A DNA stretch of 64,000 nucleotides from JABDII01 sp963815325 (GTDB taxonomy: Bacteria; Gemmatimonadota; Gemmatimonadetes; Gemmatimonadales; GWC2-71-9). Below are positions 54,596 through 62,756 of this stretch, piece after piece. Each line of letters begins with the position of its first letter. The first letter of the stretch is position 1. The DNA is taken from NCBI GenBank assembly GCA_963815325.1, contig CAWFGG010000010.1:1-64000 (forward strand), in the 5' to 3' direction. Below the pieces are notes generated by a model. It made no database searches. It had not been told where the DNA came from and was given only the letters and a program-made list of their open reading frames with translations. A program made the translations under genes and the position numbers.

Positions 54596-55099
54596 ATGAA
54601 CCACCCCGTGGCCTGGCCTGGACTCGCTCTATTCGCAGGCCTCCTCCTCACTCCGTCGATTTCGTTGACTGCCCAGGATTCAGCAGGAGTCTCGGTGGAG
54701 CGCCGGGCGGTGATTCGGGCTCTTCATGTGGGCCAACGGCTCCGGATCGAGCAGCCCGGCGGCGCGAGGCTCGAGGGGGCCTTCTCCTCGGTCACGAGAG
54801 ACAGCGTGGTGGTGGCGGGCGATCTGGGGCTCGCCCAATTGAGTGACTCGGATATCGACAAGCTGTGGGTTCGCGGGCACGCCACCAAGACCGGAGCCAT
54901 CATCGGGGGCATCGTCGGCCTTCTGGCCGGTGTCGGGTACGGGCTCCTGATCGGCGAAGTCATCTGCAACAACGAGGACTGCAACGCCGACACCGGTGTG
55001 GTGGTGGCGGTCCTCGGATTGGGTGGCGCAGCCGTCGGGGCGGGCGGAGGTGCCGTCATCGGGGCGGCCATCCCGAAGTGGCATCTGCGATTTCCATAG
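54596..55099 (+). CDS. Exported protein with glycine-zipper membrane segments
   Basis: 167 residues. Signal peptide (ends near SLTAQ), a small soluble domain (VIRALHVGQRLRIEQPGGAR, RDSVVVAGDLG) and two Gly-rich hydrophobic segments (AIIGGIVGLLAGVGYGLLIG and VVVAVLGLGGAAVGAGGGAV) of glycine-zipper type, with a short CNNEDC loop between them. Glycine-zipper proteins often sit in the outer membrane or periplasm. Function unknown. Confidence 0.75.
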   Translation: MNHPVAWPGLALFAGLLLTPSISLTAQDSAGVSVERRAVIRALHVGQRLRIEQPGGARLEGAFSSVTRDSVVVAGDLGLAQLSDSDIDKLWVRGHATKTGAIIGGIVGLLAGVGYGLLIGEVICNNEDCNADTGVVVAVLGLGGAAVGAGGGAVIGAAIPKWHLRFP

Positions 55100-55146
55100 A
55101 CAGGGTGTGCTGGACAGCTAGCAGGTGACGTAGGAGGTAGGACGTA

Positions 55147-55268
55147 GGAGGTAGGGTAGTAGGATTGGAGGCGACGCCGCCGATCGGTTGTCTTTCTTCC
55201 TACTCTCCGACTTCCTACATTCCTACTCCCCTTCACTTAGCCGATAGCCGAAAGCCAGCCGATAGCCC
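55147..55268. repeat. Composite intergenic module, second copy
   Basis: Shares AGGAGGTAGGGTAGTAGGAT, GGTTGTCTTTC, TCCGACT, CCTACATTCCTAC and CCCCTTCACTTAGCC in the same order with 51496-51640, but with TAGCCGA units at its end, which run into the ATG at 55269 (TAGCCCATG). Confidence 0.85.
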
Positions 55269-55703
55269 ATGTGCCTCGTCATCTACCTGGCCGCCGACCG
55301 CCCGCTGCCTTTGATCCCATGGAACGAGCACGCCCGGGGCTTCCACGTGACGGAGCTCGCCGGCGAGAAAGACGAGGGAGTACGTGATCAGTTTAGCAAG
55401 CCGTATGTCTATTTTGCCGGGTCGCACACGATCTGCGGCTGTGGCTTCAACTACGGGCAGTACCCCGACGCCGAAGATGACCCAGAGGAGCTGGTGCTCA
55501 AGACCAAGACGCTGAACGACATGAGCGAGTACCTGGCGGGCGCGGTGGAGGATGGCGGGACCATCGAGCTGTTCGCGTGTTGGGATGGGGATCAGGCGGC
55601 TGCGGTGGAGTACCGGCGGGAGATCGTGCCCGATACCATCCGGTTGGAGGGCTTTGGGTTTCGCGAAAAGGAACTGACCGTCGTTCGACGCTCGGCCGGG
55701 TAA
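55269..55703 (+). CDS. Conserved-looking protein of unknown function
   Basis: 144 residues, soluble and acidic, with a compact CGCGF cysteine pair in the middle (SHTICGCGFNYGQYP) and no signal peptide. It starts MCLVIYLAADRPLPLIPW. Family not recognised. The heptamer end touches its start codon and there is no ribosome site. Confidence 0.7.
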   Translation: MCLVIYLAADRPLPLIPWNEHARGFHVTELAGEKDEGVRDQFSKPYVYFAGSHTICGCGFNYGQYPDAEDDPEELVLKTKTLNDMSEYLAGAVEDGGTIELFACWDGDQAAAVEYRREIVPDTIRLEGFGFREKELTVVRRSAG

Positions 55704-55726
55704 CGAGGGCTACTCTCCGGCGACGA

Positions 55727-57529
55727 CTACGGCACGGCGCTCACGACTGCCTCGACATATGTGAGCAGTCGCTCGGGATCGGCCAGGTCGAAGTGCCCGG
55801 CTCCGTTCTCGATCACGATCGAGCCTTCCCGGTAGCGCGGGCCGAAGATGCCTCGGTCGAGGTTCTGAAGCTTGAGATCCTGCACGACGGGGTTGCTCGA
55901 CTCGGAGTCGGAGAAGACACAGGCGAGGTGCCGCACGCGCTCGGCCGCGGCCCGATACCATTCGATGAAGCGAGCGGGATCCTTGCCGGGGAAGGGCCGC
56001 ACGACCTCTTGGGCATACCCCGTCAGCACCTCGATGTCGTCGTGGAACTTGCGGAAGATCTCCACGAGATATGAGTGGATATCGATCCACTCCTGCAGGG
56101 TGCGCGCCTGGGTGCCCATGGCCTGGAGCTCATCGATGATGTGGGCCGGCTCATCGGTGGACAGGTTTGCCAGCACCCGCGACACGAAACAGGTGTCGTG
56201 GTTCAGGTTGCAGTCGAGGGAGAGGAACGCATCCACCGTGACGGGCGGGTCCGGCCGGGCCGACAGGATCTCGAAGCCCAAATCGGCTCCCGATGAGTGC
56301 CCCACCAGGACTGTCACGGCGGGGCGGAGCCGCTCGATCGCGTTGCGCAGGAATTCCCACATCAGGGTGACGTGGTCCTCCATCGCCAGCGGAATCCGGT
56401 GCGGGGCCTGACGGTCGAAGCCGTATTGGGTGGGGGCAATGCCGCGATAGGGTAAGCGCTCGAGAATGCCGGCATACGCATGCTGGTCGCGGCACATACC
56501 GTGGAGGAAGCACACCAGCACGCCCGACTCGACCTGATTATCCAGATAGTGCATCCGGTCGCCGATCATGCGCGGGTCGAGCCGCTCACGGGAAAGCTTC
56601 CGGCAGACCTCCTCCCGCAGGACGAAGCTCGCGTTCACCGGCGGATTCAATCGGCGTCCACCGACGCTCGTTCCGGCTGGGACAGCCGCCGCCAGCACCC
56701 GGTCGAGCGGCGGGAGCATGTCCTCGGCCCGCTGCCAACGGTCGGCCGGGTTCTTCTCCAGGCATTTCATCACCACTTGCTCGAGACCGGCGGGCACCGT
56801 CATCCGCACTTTGGCCAGCGGCTCCGGGATCTTCTTGAAGTGACTCGCGATCACCTGCATCACGGTGGCGCCGGTGAAGGGCGGCGCGCCGGCAAACATT
56901 TCATAGGCCACAACACCGAGGGCATAGATGTCGGCCCGGTTATCGATGTCGACCTCGCCCGCAGCCTGTTCCGGCGCCATGTAGGCCGGCGTGCCGAGAG
57001 CGGTGCCGACGGTGGTAAGCCGCGACGTGTCGCCGGCGGCAGTAACCGCTTTGCCAACGCCGAAGTCGGTGATTACCGCGTGGCGGCCGGTGAGCATGAT
57101 GTTTTCCGGCTTGATGTCGCGATGCACGAAGCCCTGCGCATGGGCATACGCGAGCGCATCGATCACCTCGTGCAGCATCCTGACGCCCTCCGGAATCGGT
57201 AGGCTCTTGTCGCGTTCGAGTCGCTGGCGCAGCGTCTCGCCCTCGACGTAGGGCATGGTGTAGAACAGATGCCCGTCGGCCTCGCCCGAGTCGTGGAGCG
57301 GGAGGATGTTGGGGTGCATCAGTTGGGCGGCGATGGCGATTTCCCGGAGGAACCGCTCCTTTCCCACCGCTGCCGCCAGCTCCGGCAGCAGCACCTTGAG
57401 CGCCACCTGGCGGCCATGCTTCACGTCGTGGGCCAGATAGACAGTAGCCATGCCACCGCGTCCGATTTCGCGCTCGATGGTGTAATTGGCGGCCAGAGCA
57501 GGGGTGATCCGTTCGATGGTCTTTCGCAT
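55727..57529 (-). CDS. Ser/Thr protein kinase fused to an alpha/beta hydrolase
   Basis: 600 residues. Kinase: GRGGMATVY glycine loop (23-31), VALK (Lys45), HRDIKPEN catalytic loop near 140, ITDFG, and YMAPEQ. After a linker at about 275-300 a second domain starts (VLVCFLHGMCRDQHAYAGIL) with the nucleophile elbow VGHSSGAD near residue 408 and a late ENGAGHFDL that could supply the catalytic His. There is no membrane helix, so the kinase looks cytoplasmic. Hydrolase-fused bacterial kinases are rare. ATG 57529 is chosen because the kinase fold begins there; no clear ribosome site. Confidence 0.88.
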   Translation of the reverse strand: MRKTIERITPALAANYTIEREIGRGGMATVYLAHDVKHGRQVALKVLLPELAAAVGKERFLREIAIAAQLMHPNILPLHDSGEADGHLFYTMPYVEGETLRQRLERDKSLPIPEGVRMLHEVIDALAYAHAQGFVHRDIKPENIMLTGRHAVITDFGVGKAVTAAGDTSRLTTVGTALGTPAYMAPEQAAGEVDIDNRADIYALGVVAYEMFAGAPPFTGATVMQVIASHFKKIPEPLAKVRMTVPAGLEQVVMKCLEKNPADRWQRAEDMLPPLDRVLAAAVPAGTSVGGRRLNPPVNASFVLREEVCRKLSRERLDPRMIGDRMHYLDNQVESGVLVCFLHGMCRDQHAYAGILERLPYRGIAPTQYGFDRQAPHRIPLAMEDHVTLMWEFLRNAIERLRPAVTVLVGHSSGADLGFEILSARPDPPVTVDAFLSLDCNLNHDTCFVSRVLANLSTDEPAHIIDELQAMGTQARTLQEWIDIHSYLVEIFRKFHDDIEVLTGYAQEVVRPFPGKDPARFIEWYRAAAERVRHLACVFSDSESSNPVVQDLKLQNLDRGIFGPRYREGSIVIENGAGHFDLADPERLLTYVEAVVSAVP

Positions 57530-57776
57530 AGGGAAGCAAAGATACCGGAGCACTAGGCCTCCCGCGAGGGGACGAAAGACGCTCCTTCCGTTTGAAAAGG
57601 TGGCTGCTGGGGGGGTGGGGCCCATCACCGGAATTGGTGAACCGGTCAATTCCACCCGGGAGTAGGCGGTACGCGCCACGCTGGCCTGAGTGGCATTGTC
57701 GCCTTTGGCCCGGTCCGCTGGTGTCTCCGGAGAAAAGTCGGCATCTTGCATTGTGGAATTGCGAACCTTGGAGGCA

Positions 57777-57962
57777 ATGCAGGTGCTCAACCTCGAGATG
57801 CGCGACGACGTCGATCCCGTCTGCCCCCATTGTGATGATACGCTCAGGAAAGTGCATTACCGGGAGCTGAAGGAGTTCTTCGGAAGGCGGACCGTCTATT
57901 TCTGCCCGGCCTGCCGGAAGACGCTGGGCTTCTCGCATCGCAAGGGCTTCTGGATGGGATGA
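57777..57962 (+). CDS. Small zinc-ribbon protein
   Basis: 61 residues with two knuckles, CPHC and CPAC, spaced about 26 residues apart, the layout of a zinc ribbon. GGAGG a few bases before ATG 57777. Divergent from the kinase gene. Too small to assign a role; nucleic-acid or protein binding is likely. Confidence 0.75.
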   Translation: MQVLNLEMRDDVDPVCPHCDDTLRKVHYRELKEFFGRRTVYFCPACRKTLGFSHRKGFWMG

Positions 57963-58027
57963 GGGTGGGGAGTGGGGAGTGAGGAGGAGATCACTGGCTC
58001 GTTGCGAGCCTGAAGACCGGAGCGACC

Positions 58028-58243
58028 ATGACCGAAAACCTCCCGGTGAGGTACACGCGGACCGATCTCGACAACGCCAAGACCAAGGGCCAACTGATTG
58101 GCTGGGTGCAGGCAGGCGCCGTAATCATAGGTGGGGCGCTTCTGCTCAAGGCGATCAGTTGGATTTGGATTCCATTGCTTGTGGGCGGTGCCGCCTTTGT
58201 TGGGTACAAGATGATCTCGAGAAAGAAGACCGGGGGTGGGTAG
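58028..58243 (+). CDS. Small membrane protein
   Basis: 71 residues: a soluble start, then GWVQAGAVIIGGALLLKAIS and WIWIPLLVGGAAFVGYKMI as two membrane helices and a basic end. Family unknown. It follows the zinc-ribbon gene by 65 bases containing AGTGGGG heptamers. Confidence 0.65.
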   Translation: MTENLPVRYTRTDLDNAKTKGQLIGWVQAGAVIIGGALLLKAISWIWIPLLVGGAAFVGYKMISRKKTGGG

Positions 58244-58321
58244 TGAGTGGGAGAGCAGGAAGGAGGAGGCCCGGCTGCCCTTCGCCCCTCAGTGTCCCTA
58301 CTCTCCTACCTTCCTACCTTC

Positions 58322-58723
58322 CTACTTCCTGAAAAACGGAATCTCACTGCGCCGGATGAGCGCTACAGTGACTGCGGCGATGAGGGTAACGATGCCCATC
58401 CCGAAGAGGAGGCCGCCGTCGCCCTGCACGTTGATGCCCAATACGGTGAGGTGACTCCCCAGGGCACCGATCATGAGCCCGATCGCCAAGAGCGCTCCCA
58501 CGCCCGCCGTGCGCGGGATGAGAAGCAACACGACGGCCGCCAGCTCGACGATGCCGGTGGCGTAGCGTCCCCACGGCTCGACCCCCAAGCGCTCGAAGAT
58601 GTAGATGGCTTCCGGCGCGCCGGTGAACTTGAAGAAGAGGCTCTGGCCGAGGATCACGGCCGCGATGATCTGGGCGACCCAACTCAGTCGAAGGGCGTTG
58701 CGCGATGGACGGTCATCTGGCAT
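58322..58723 (-). CDS. DoxX-like family membrane protein
   Basis: 133 residues, four helices. LGQSLFFKFTGAPEAIYIFE and the EPWGRYATGIVELAAVVLLL pattern fit DoxX-like proteins, which sit in the inner membrane and are poorly understood (some take part in quinone or sulfur redox). GGAG upstream of ATG 58723 supports the start. Confidence 0.8.
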   Translation of the reverse strand: MPDDRPSRNALRLSWVAQIIAAVILGQSLFFKFTGAPEAIYIFERLGVEPWGRYATGIVELAAVVLLLIPRTAGVGALLAIGLMIGALGSHLTVLGINVQGDGGLLFGMGIVTLIAAVTVALIRRSEIPFFRK

Positions 58724-58814
58724 GGGTGTTCGCTCCGTAAGTTGAAGGACTCGAGGGACTGCCGCACCGACCGGGCTGCCGCCGCGGCAAGCAGCCGTCT
58801 CAACCAATGAACAC

Positions 58815-58836
58815 GGGAACCTTCGGTTAGGTTCCC
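58815..58836. other. Hairpin in the DoxX/DUF429 divergent region
   Basis: GGGAACCT (58815-58822) and AGGTTCCC (58829-58836) form a perfect 8-bp stem with a 6-base loop. Without a strong T-run and between divergent genes it is more likely a leader structure than a terminator. Confidence 0.45.
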
Positions 58837-58877
58837 GGTCGTTTCCTACCTTCCCTACAGCCTACGCCCTATTCCTC

Positions 58878-59609
58878 ATGCCCATCATCTCCATCGACCT
58901 GGCCTACAAGCACTATGATGACTTCGGTGTCGCCGTGCTGGATGAGCGAGACGACATGATCGACGTCACGTTCGTCTCCTTGCGAGATGCCGGCCTGGCC
59001 GACCCGCCGTCGCCCGATGCGTGTGCCATGTTCATCGCCGAGTTCGCCGCCGAGCTGGGCGCCCGGGTGGTGCTGCTGGACGGACCGCAGGGATGGAAGG
59101 CGCCGGACAATGGTCTCGAGCACTCCAGGGTGTGTGAGCGGGAGCTGCACACACCGGCCAAGACCGGGCTTCCCGGGCAGGTGAAGCCAGCGCCGTACCG
59201 CCCGTTCGTAGAGTTCTCGATCGCGGTGTTCGATTATCTCGACGGGCTCTCGTGGCCCCGTCTCCAGCAGCTGGCACTGGCAGGGGCATCCCAGGGCGTT
59301 GCGGTCGAGTCGTTTCCCTTTGCCGCCTGGCGGGCACTCGGCATCGATCCCCTGCCGTCCAAGACCAAGGCGACCGCGTACGATGTGTCCAGCCGTGCCT
59401 CCCTCCTCGCGGATCGATTCGGGCTCCGGCTCGCCGCAATGCCAACGCATGACCAGCTTCAGGCCCTGGTAAGCGGACTCGGCGGCCTAGGCGTCGACCT
59501 CGAGGACGGCACGCGCGCGGCCGCCGCAGGCCTTGCACCGGCGCTCGTCGATGGGACCTGGCGGGAGGGATACATCGTGACCCCGCGGCTCGATGGCTGG
59601 ACCCGCTAA
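58878..59609 (+). CDS. DUF429-like protein
   Basis: 243 residues. ISIDLAYKHYDDFGVAVLDE at the start, VVLLDGPQGWKAPD and VESFPFAAWRALG match the DUF429 family, which has an RNase H-like fold of unknown activity. The acidic residues in SIDLA and LDGP could form the metal site of such a fold. 18 bases separate it from the next gene. Confidence 0.75.
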   Translation: MPIISIDLAYKHYDDFGVAVLDERDDMIDVTFVSLRDAGLADPPSPDACAMFIAEFAAELGARVVLLDGPQGWKAPDNGLEHSRVCERELHTPAKTGLPGQVKPAPYRPFVEFSIAVFDYLDGLSWPRLQQLALAGASQGVAVESFPFAAWRALGIDPLPSKTKATAYDVSSRASLLADRFGLRLAAMPTHDQLQALVSGLGGLGVDLEDGTRAAAAGLAPALVDGTWREGYIVTPRLDGWTR

Positions 59610-59627
59610 CCGAGCCCTGACAGCAGC

Positions 59628-60206
59628 ATGCCCTGGATCCCGTTCTACGCGAGCGAACGCGACCTCGCCGAGGTCGTTCGCCGGCTGTCCGAGGACCCGG
59701 AGATCGCGTTCATCGTCTCGGGCGGCCCCAAGCGGTGGGTTGCGCGTTCGTCGCTCGACGGGGTGCACTTCGACCGGATCGCCCTTTGGCACAAACCATC
59801 CGGGCCGTTGCCGCTGGTACCCGGCCGGGCCTGGCAACGCGAACGGTGGATCGAGCATCCGGAGCTGGGCTGGAAAGAGCGGAGCACCGCGCTGGACCCC
59901 ACCGTTCCGTTCTTCGGGGCGGGGCACCCGGGGGTCATCTGGCTCAACGCCGTGACCGCCGGTCCCCATGGCGAGGAGATCGGTTTGTCGAGCTTCGAGT
60001 GGATCGGGAATCGTTACCGGAGTGAGGGGTCAGCTGCGCACCCAGCGACGGAACGATGGTGGAGCAGGCTCCGCGAGTACTTCCGGTCGATAGCGGTTCA
60101 GGTTCCGCGGACGGGTCCTCTCGACGGGCCGGACCCCGAGATCTGGGCCTTGCCCGAGGCGCGCTCTCTCATCGTCAGCGGAGCGACCAGGGCCATCAAT
60201 CCATGA
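59628..60206 (+). CDS. Protein of unknown function
   Basis: 192 residues, soluble, Trp- and Pro-rich (RWIEHPELGWKERSTALDPT, GHPGVIWLNAV). No motif recognised. Close spacing after the DUF429 gene suggests co-transcription; convergent with the ArsR-SRPBCC gene. Confidence 0.7.
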   Translation: MPWIPFYASERDLAEVVRRLSEDPEIAFIVSGGPKRWVARSSLDGVHFDRIALWHKPSGPLPLVPGRAWQRERWIEHPELGWKERSTALDPTVPFFGAGHPGVIWLNAVTAGPHGEEIGLSSFEWIGNRYRSEGSAAHPATERWWSRLREYFRSIAVQVPRTGPLDGPDPEIWALPEARSLIVSGATRAINP

Positions 60207-60224
60207 TTCAGCGGCGTCGGGTCC

Positions 60225-61025
60225 TCAACCGACTCGGCCAAACAGCTGCTCGAGCCGATTCAGGCAACTGGTCCATCCCTGCTCGTGGCCGGCCTTCGCC
60301 TCGGCGGTCGGGAACAGCTCGTGGGTCAGGACGACTTCGGTGGTCCCGCCGAGGTCGGTGAACTCCACCGTGACGAGCGTTTCCCCGACGCGGGAGTCCT
60401 CTTCTTCCCAGTCCCAGGTGTACACCAAGCGGCGTGGGCGATCGATCTCCCGATAGCGTCCGGCCGCCGTGTGCGCGGTGCCGTCTCCGCCCTGCATGCG
60501 GAGCCGGTAATGCCCGCCGACGGTAAGATCCACCTGGGCGTCCACTATCGTGACGCTCTCGGGGCAGGACCACTGCTTGAGGTATTCCGGTTCGGTCCAT
60601 GCTCGGAACACGGTGTTGGGATCGCCATTGATCAGCCTGCCCGTCTGCAGGAACGTCCTCGTGTCGGTGCTCATGTGTCCCGCTCCGTCCCTCGTGGTGG
60701 ATCGTTTCTGCCCGAGATATCGTGACAGCGAGTCGAGCCGCCCCTCCCAAAACGGGCGGTAGCGATCGACCCAACATGCGGCCTCCCCCATGGGGGTCGC
60801 GTCCAGCTTGCAGCGGCTGATTCGTCCTTCGCTGGCCCGCCGCACCAGCCCGGCGCGCTCGAGCACCCGCAGGTGCTTGGAGATGGCCGGACGCGACACC
60901 GCGAACGGCCGCGCCAACTCTCCGACCGTGGCGTCCCCTTCCGCGAGCCGACCCAGGATGGCCCGCCGCGTCGGGTCGGCCAAGGCGCCGAAGGTGCGAT
61001 CGAGGCGCCGGGAAGTGGTAACCAT
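60225..61025 (-). CDS. ArsR-type regulator fused to SRPBCC (AHSA1-like) domain
   Basis: 266 residues. Residues 1-105 are a winged helix-turn-helix (RTFGALADPTRRAILGRLAE, FAVSRPAISKHLRVLERAGL), without the metal Cys pair of ArsR proper. From about 118 (MSTDTRTFLQTGRLINGDPN) it becomes an SRPBCC/AHSA1 domain (VFRAWTEPEYLKQWSCPE, VVLTHELFPTAEAKAGHEQG). These are usually two adjacent genes; here no stop separates them. Either a true fusion or a lost stop. Its start lies in a 22-bp palindrome, which suggests autorepression. Confidence 0.85.
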   Translation of the reverse strand: MVTTSRRLDRTFGALADPTRRAILGRLAEGDATVGELARPFAVSRPAISKHLRVLERAGLVRRASEGRISRCKLDATPMGEAACWVDRYRPFWEGRLDSLSRYLGQKRSTTRDGAGHMSTDTRTFLQTGRLINGDPNTVFRAWTEPEYLKQWSCPESVTIVDAQVDLTVGGHYRLRMQGGDGTAHTAAGRYREIDRPRRLVYTWDWEEEDSRVGETLVTVEFTDLGGTTEVVLTHELFPTAEAKAGHEQGWTSCLNRLEQLFGRVG

Positions 61026-61036
61026 ATGGTTACCAC
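61015..61036. promoter_or_regulatory. Perfect 22-bp palindrome over the ArsR-SRPBCC start codon
   Basis: GTGGTAACCAT/ATGGTTACCAC is a perfect inverted repeat; the minus-strand ATG at 61025 lies at its centre. Size and symmetry fit a dimeric winged-helix operator. Confidence 0.75.
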
Positions 61037-61073
61037 TATGGCCTACCCGGCGCGGGCGGTCAAGCCCTGCTCC

Positions 61074-61776
61074 TCATCCGTACGTCACGCCAGGGTAGAG
61101 CAGATTCACCGCAAGCAGGAAGACGGGCTGGAACACGGAGTCGAACACTTGCCAGGCGACGAGGATTCCGACCCAGCCGAGGTACGGGTGGCGCCAGAGC
61201 AATTCCTGGTAGCGGGGAACCACGCGATCGGGTAGCAGCAACACCAGCGCCCCGCTGCCGTCGAGTGGCGGAAACGGCAACATGTTGAGAATAAAGAGCA
61301 CCAGATTCAGCGAGAAGAAGGCGCCAATCACGAAGGCCACCGCGTCCATGCTGCCTTGAGTGGTGGCGGCGGTCACGTGCCCGAACGAAACCGACTCCGG
61401 TGAATGGAAGACGCTCGGCGGCGGCACCGGCCTTGATGAGCAGGGCGGCGAGCAGGACCAGTATCAGGTTTCCGGCCGGTCCGGCCAGCGCCATCCAGGC
61501 GGCCCGCCGGGGATGCTGCCGGGCCCAGTTGGCATCATACGGCGCGCTGGCGAATCCGAAGGGCCAGCCGGAGACCAGCACCGAGAGAATCGGCAGGCCC
61601 ACCATGCCCAACGGCTCGCGTCGAATGTGTGGGCGTGGGTCGAGCGAGACCTGACCGCCGTGGTATGCCGTGAGATCGCCGCCGCGCTTGGCGGCCCACG
61701 CATGTGCCGCCTCGTGGAGCGTGGTGGAGAAGAGGAAGACGATGTAGTAGACGATGCCGTCCGCGAGATTAGGCAT
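61074..61776 (-). CDS. Site-2-protease-like M50 membrane peptidase (frameshifted near 61416)
   Basis: Starts MPNLADGIVYYIV; the zinc site LHEAAHAWAAKRGGD (HExxH) lies in the first membrane helix. After one extra base the frame goes on with FSLNLVLFILNMLPFPPLDG, whose NxxPxPPLDG motif is the third-ligand region of S2P-type proteases. About 234 residues. No PDZ domain. Cleaves substrates inside the membrane; targets unknown. Confidence 0.88.
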
Positions 61777-61851
61777 ACTGCGTGTGACGCTCCTTCGAGG
61801 TGGCGCTCGATTTCTTGGACTCCCATGGGTGCCGCCGGCCGCGAGAGCGGA

Positions 61852-62319
61852 TCACGCCGGAACTCGGCCTTTTCGCTGAAGCCACCATCGCATGCAGCGG
61901 TGACCCAGGTCGACCGGTTCACAGAACATGAGCGGGCAGCCGCCGACGATGCACTCGACGCCAAGTTCTCTGCACGCGGCCACCGCCTCATCCGACACGC
62001 TGCCCTGACCGAAGGAGCGGTGAAGCCACACCCGGCCCACCTCGCGTTCGGCACACTGCCGGACCAGGTCGACCGCGACACTCGGATGGGTCGCGATGAC
62101 CACACCATCGACTGACCCCCGCACGGACATGAGATCGGGGTGGCACCGATCGCCCTCGACCTCGGATGCCTTGGGGTTGATGGGGAACACGTCGTAGCCG
62201 GACTGCTTCAGTTTTCGGTAGACCGCGTTGGCGGCCTGACCTCGATTCCGGGAAACGCCGGCGACCGCAATGCGGGTTCCGGCCAGAAACTGAGCGACCG
62301 ACTCTGGGACCGGCGTCAT
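61852..62319 (-). CDS. CoA-binding domain protein
   Basis: 155 residues, Rossmann-like fold of the YccU/CoA_binding_2 type: RIAVAGVSRNRGQAANAVYR, YDVFPINPKASEVEG, VDGVVIATHPSVAVDLVRQC and late GVECIVGGCPLMF. The family binds CoA or a related nucleotide; role unclear. Separated by 24 bases from the CPXCG gene upstream. Confidence 0.88.
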   Translation of the reverse strand: MTPVPESVAQFLAGTRIAVAGVSRNRGQAANAVYRKLKQSGYDVFPINPKASEVEGDRCHPDLMSVRGSVDGVVIATHPSVAVDLVRQCAEREVGRVWLHRSFGQGSVSDEAVAACRELGVECIVGGCPLMFCEPVDLGHRCMRWWLQRKGRVPA

Positions 62320-62343
62320 GGTCGGTTCCTCCGTGATATTCGG

Positions 62344-62601
62344 CTAGTGAGTCTCCTCCACCCACACCTCGGCCGCTCCGTCGACGTCGTACGCCACCCG
62401 CAGCCGCCACGGCCGGCAGCAGACCGGGCAATCCTCTACATACTGCTGCGTGGGACCGCCTCCCGGATCGATACCTACGGAGACGGTCTCGCCGCAGTAG
62501 GGGCACTCGACCTCGGCCTCGGTCTCGAGGTCCGCATCCTCGATCCCTTCGACCTCGTCGTCCCATTGGCCGGCCATCTCGTCCATGGGCTCGGAAAGCA
62601 T
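62344..62601 (-). CDS. CPXCG-motif zinc-binding protein
   Basis: 85 residues: acidic start, then CPYCGETVSVGIDPGGG (the CPxCG motif) and CPVCCRPW, four zinc-ligand cysteines. The family is small and uncharacterised. ATG 62601 starts MLSEPMDEM; the longer frame runs into the divergent promoter region of the acylase. Confidence 0.82.
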   Translation of the reverse strand: MLSEPMDEMAGQWDDEVEGIEDADLETEAEVECPYCGETVSVGIDPGGGPTQQYVEDCPVCCRPWRLRVAYDVDGAAEVWVEETH

Positions 62602-62756
62602 CGTCGCCTCTCTGGTTGCGTACGACCCCAGTGTTGGATGGGACCGCCGAATAATGAGGGTATCCCCAAAGATGCGCCATGTTTGCCTCGTCGAGCGTGA
62701 AGCGACAGATTCCCTTTCGGATCCGCCTGTCGCCGGTCCCCGCGCACGGAGCCTCA

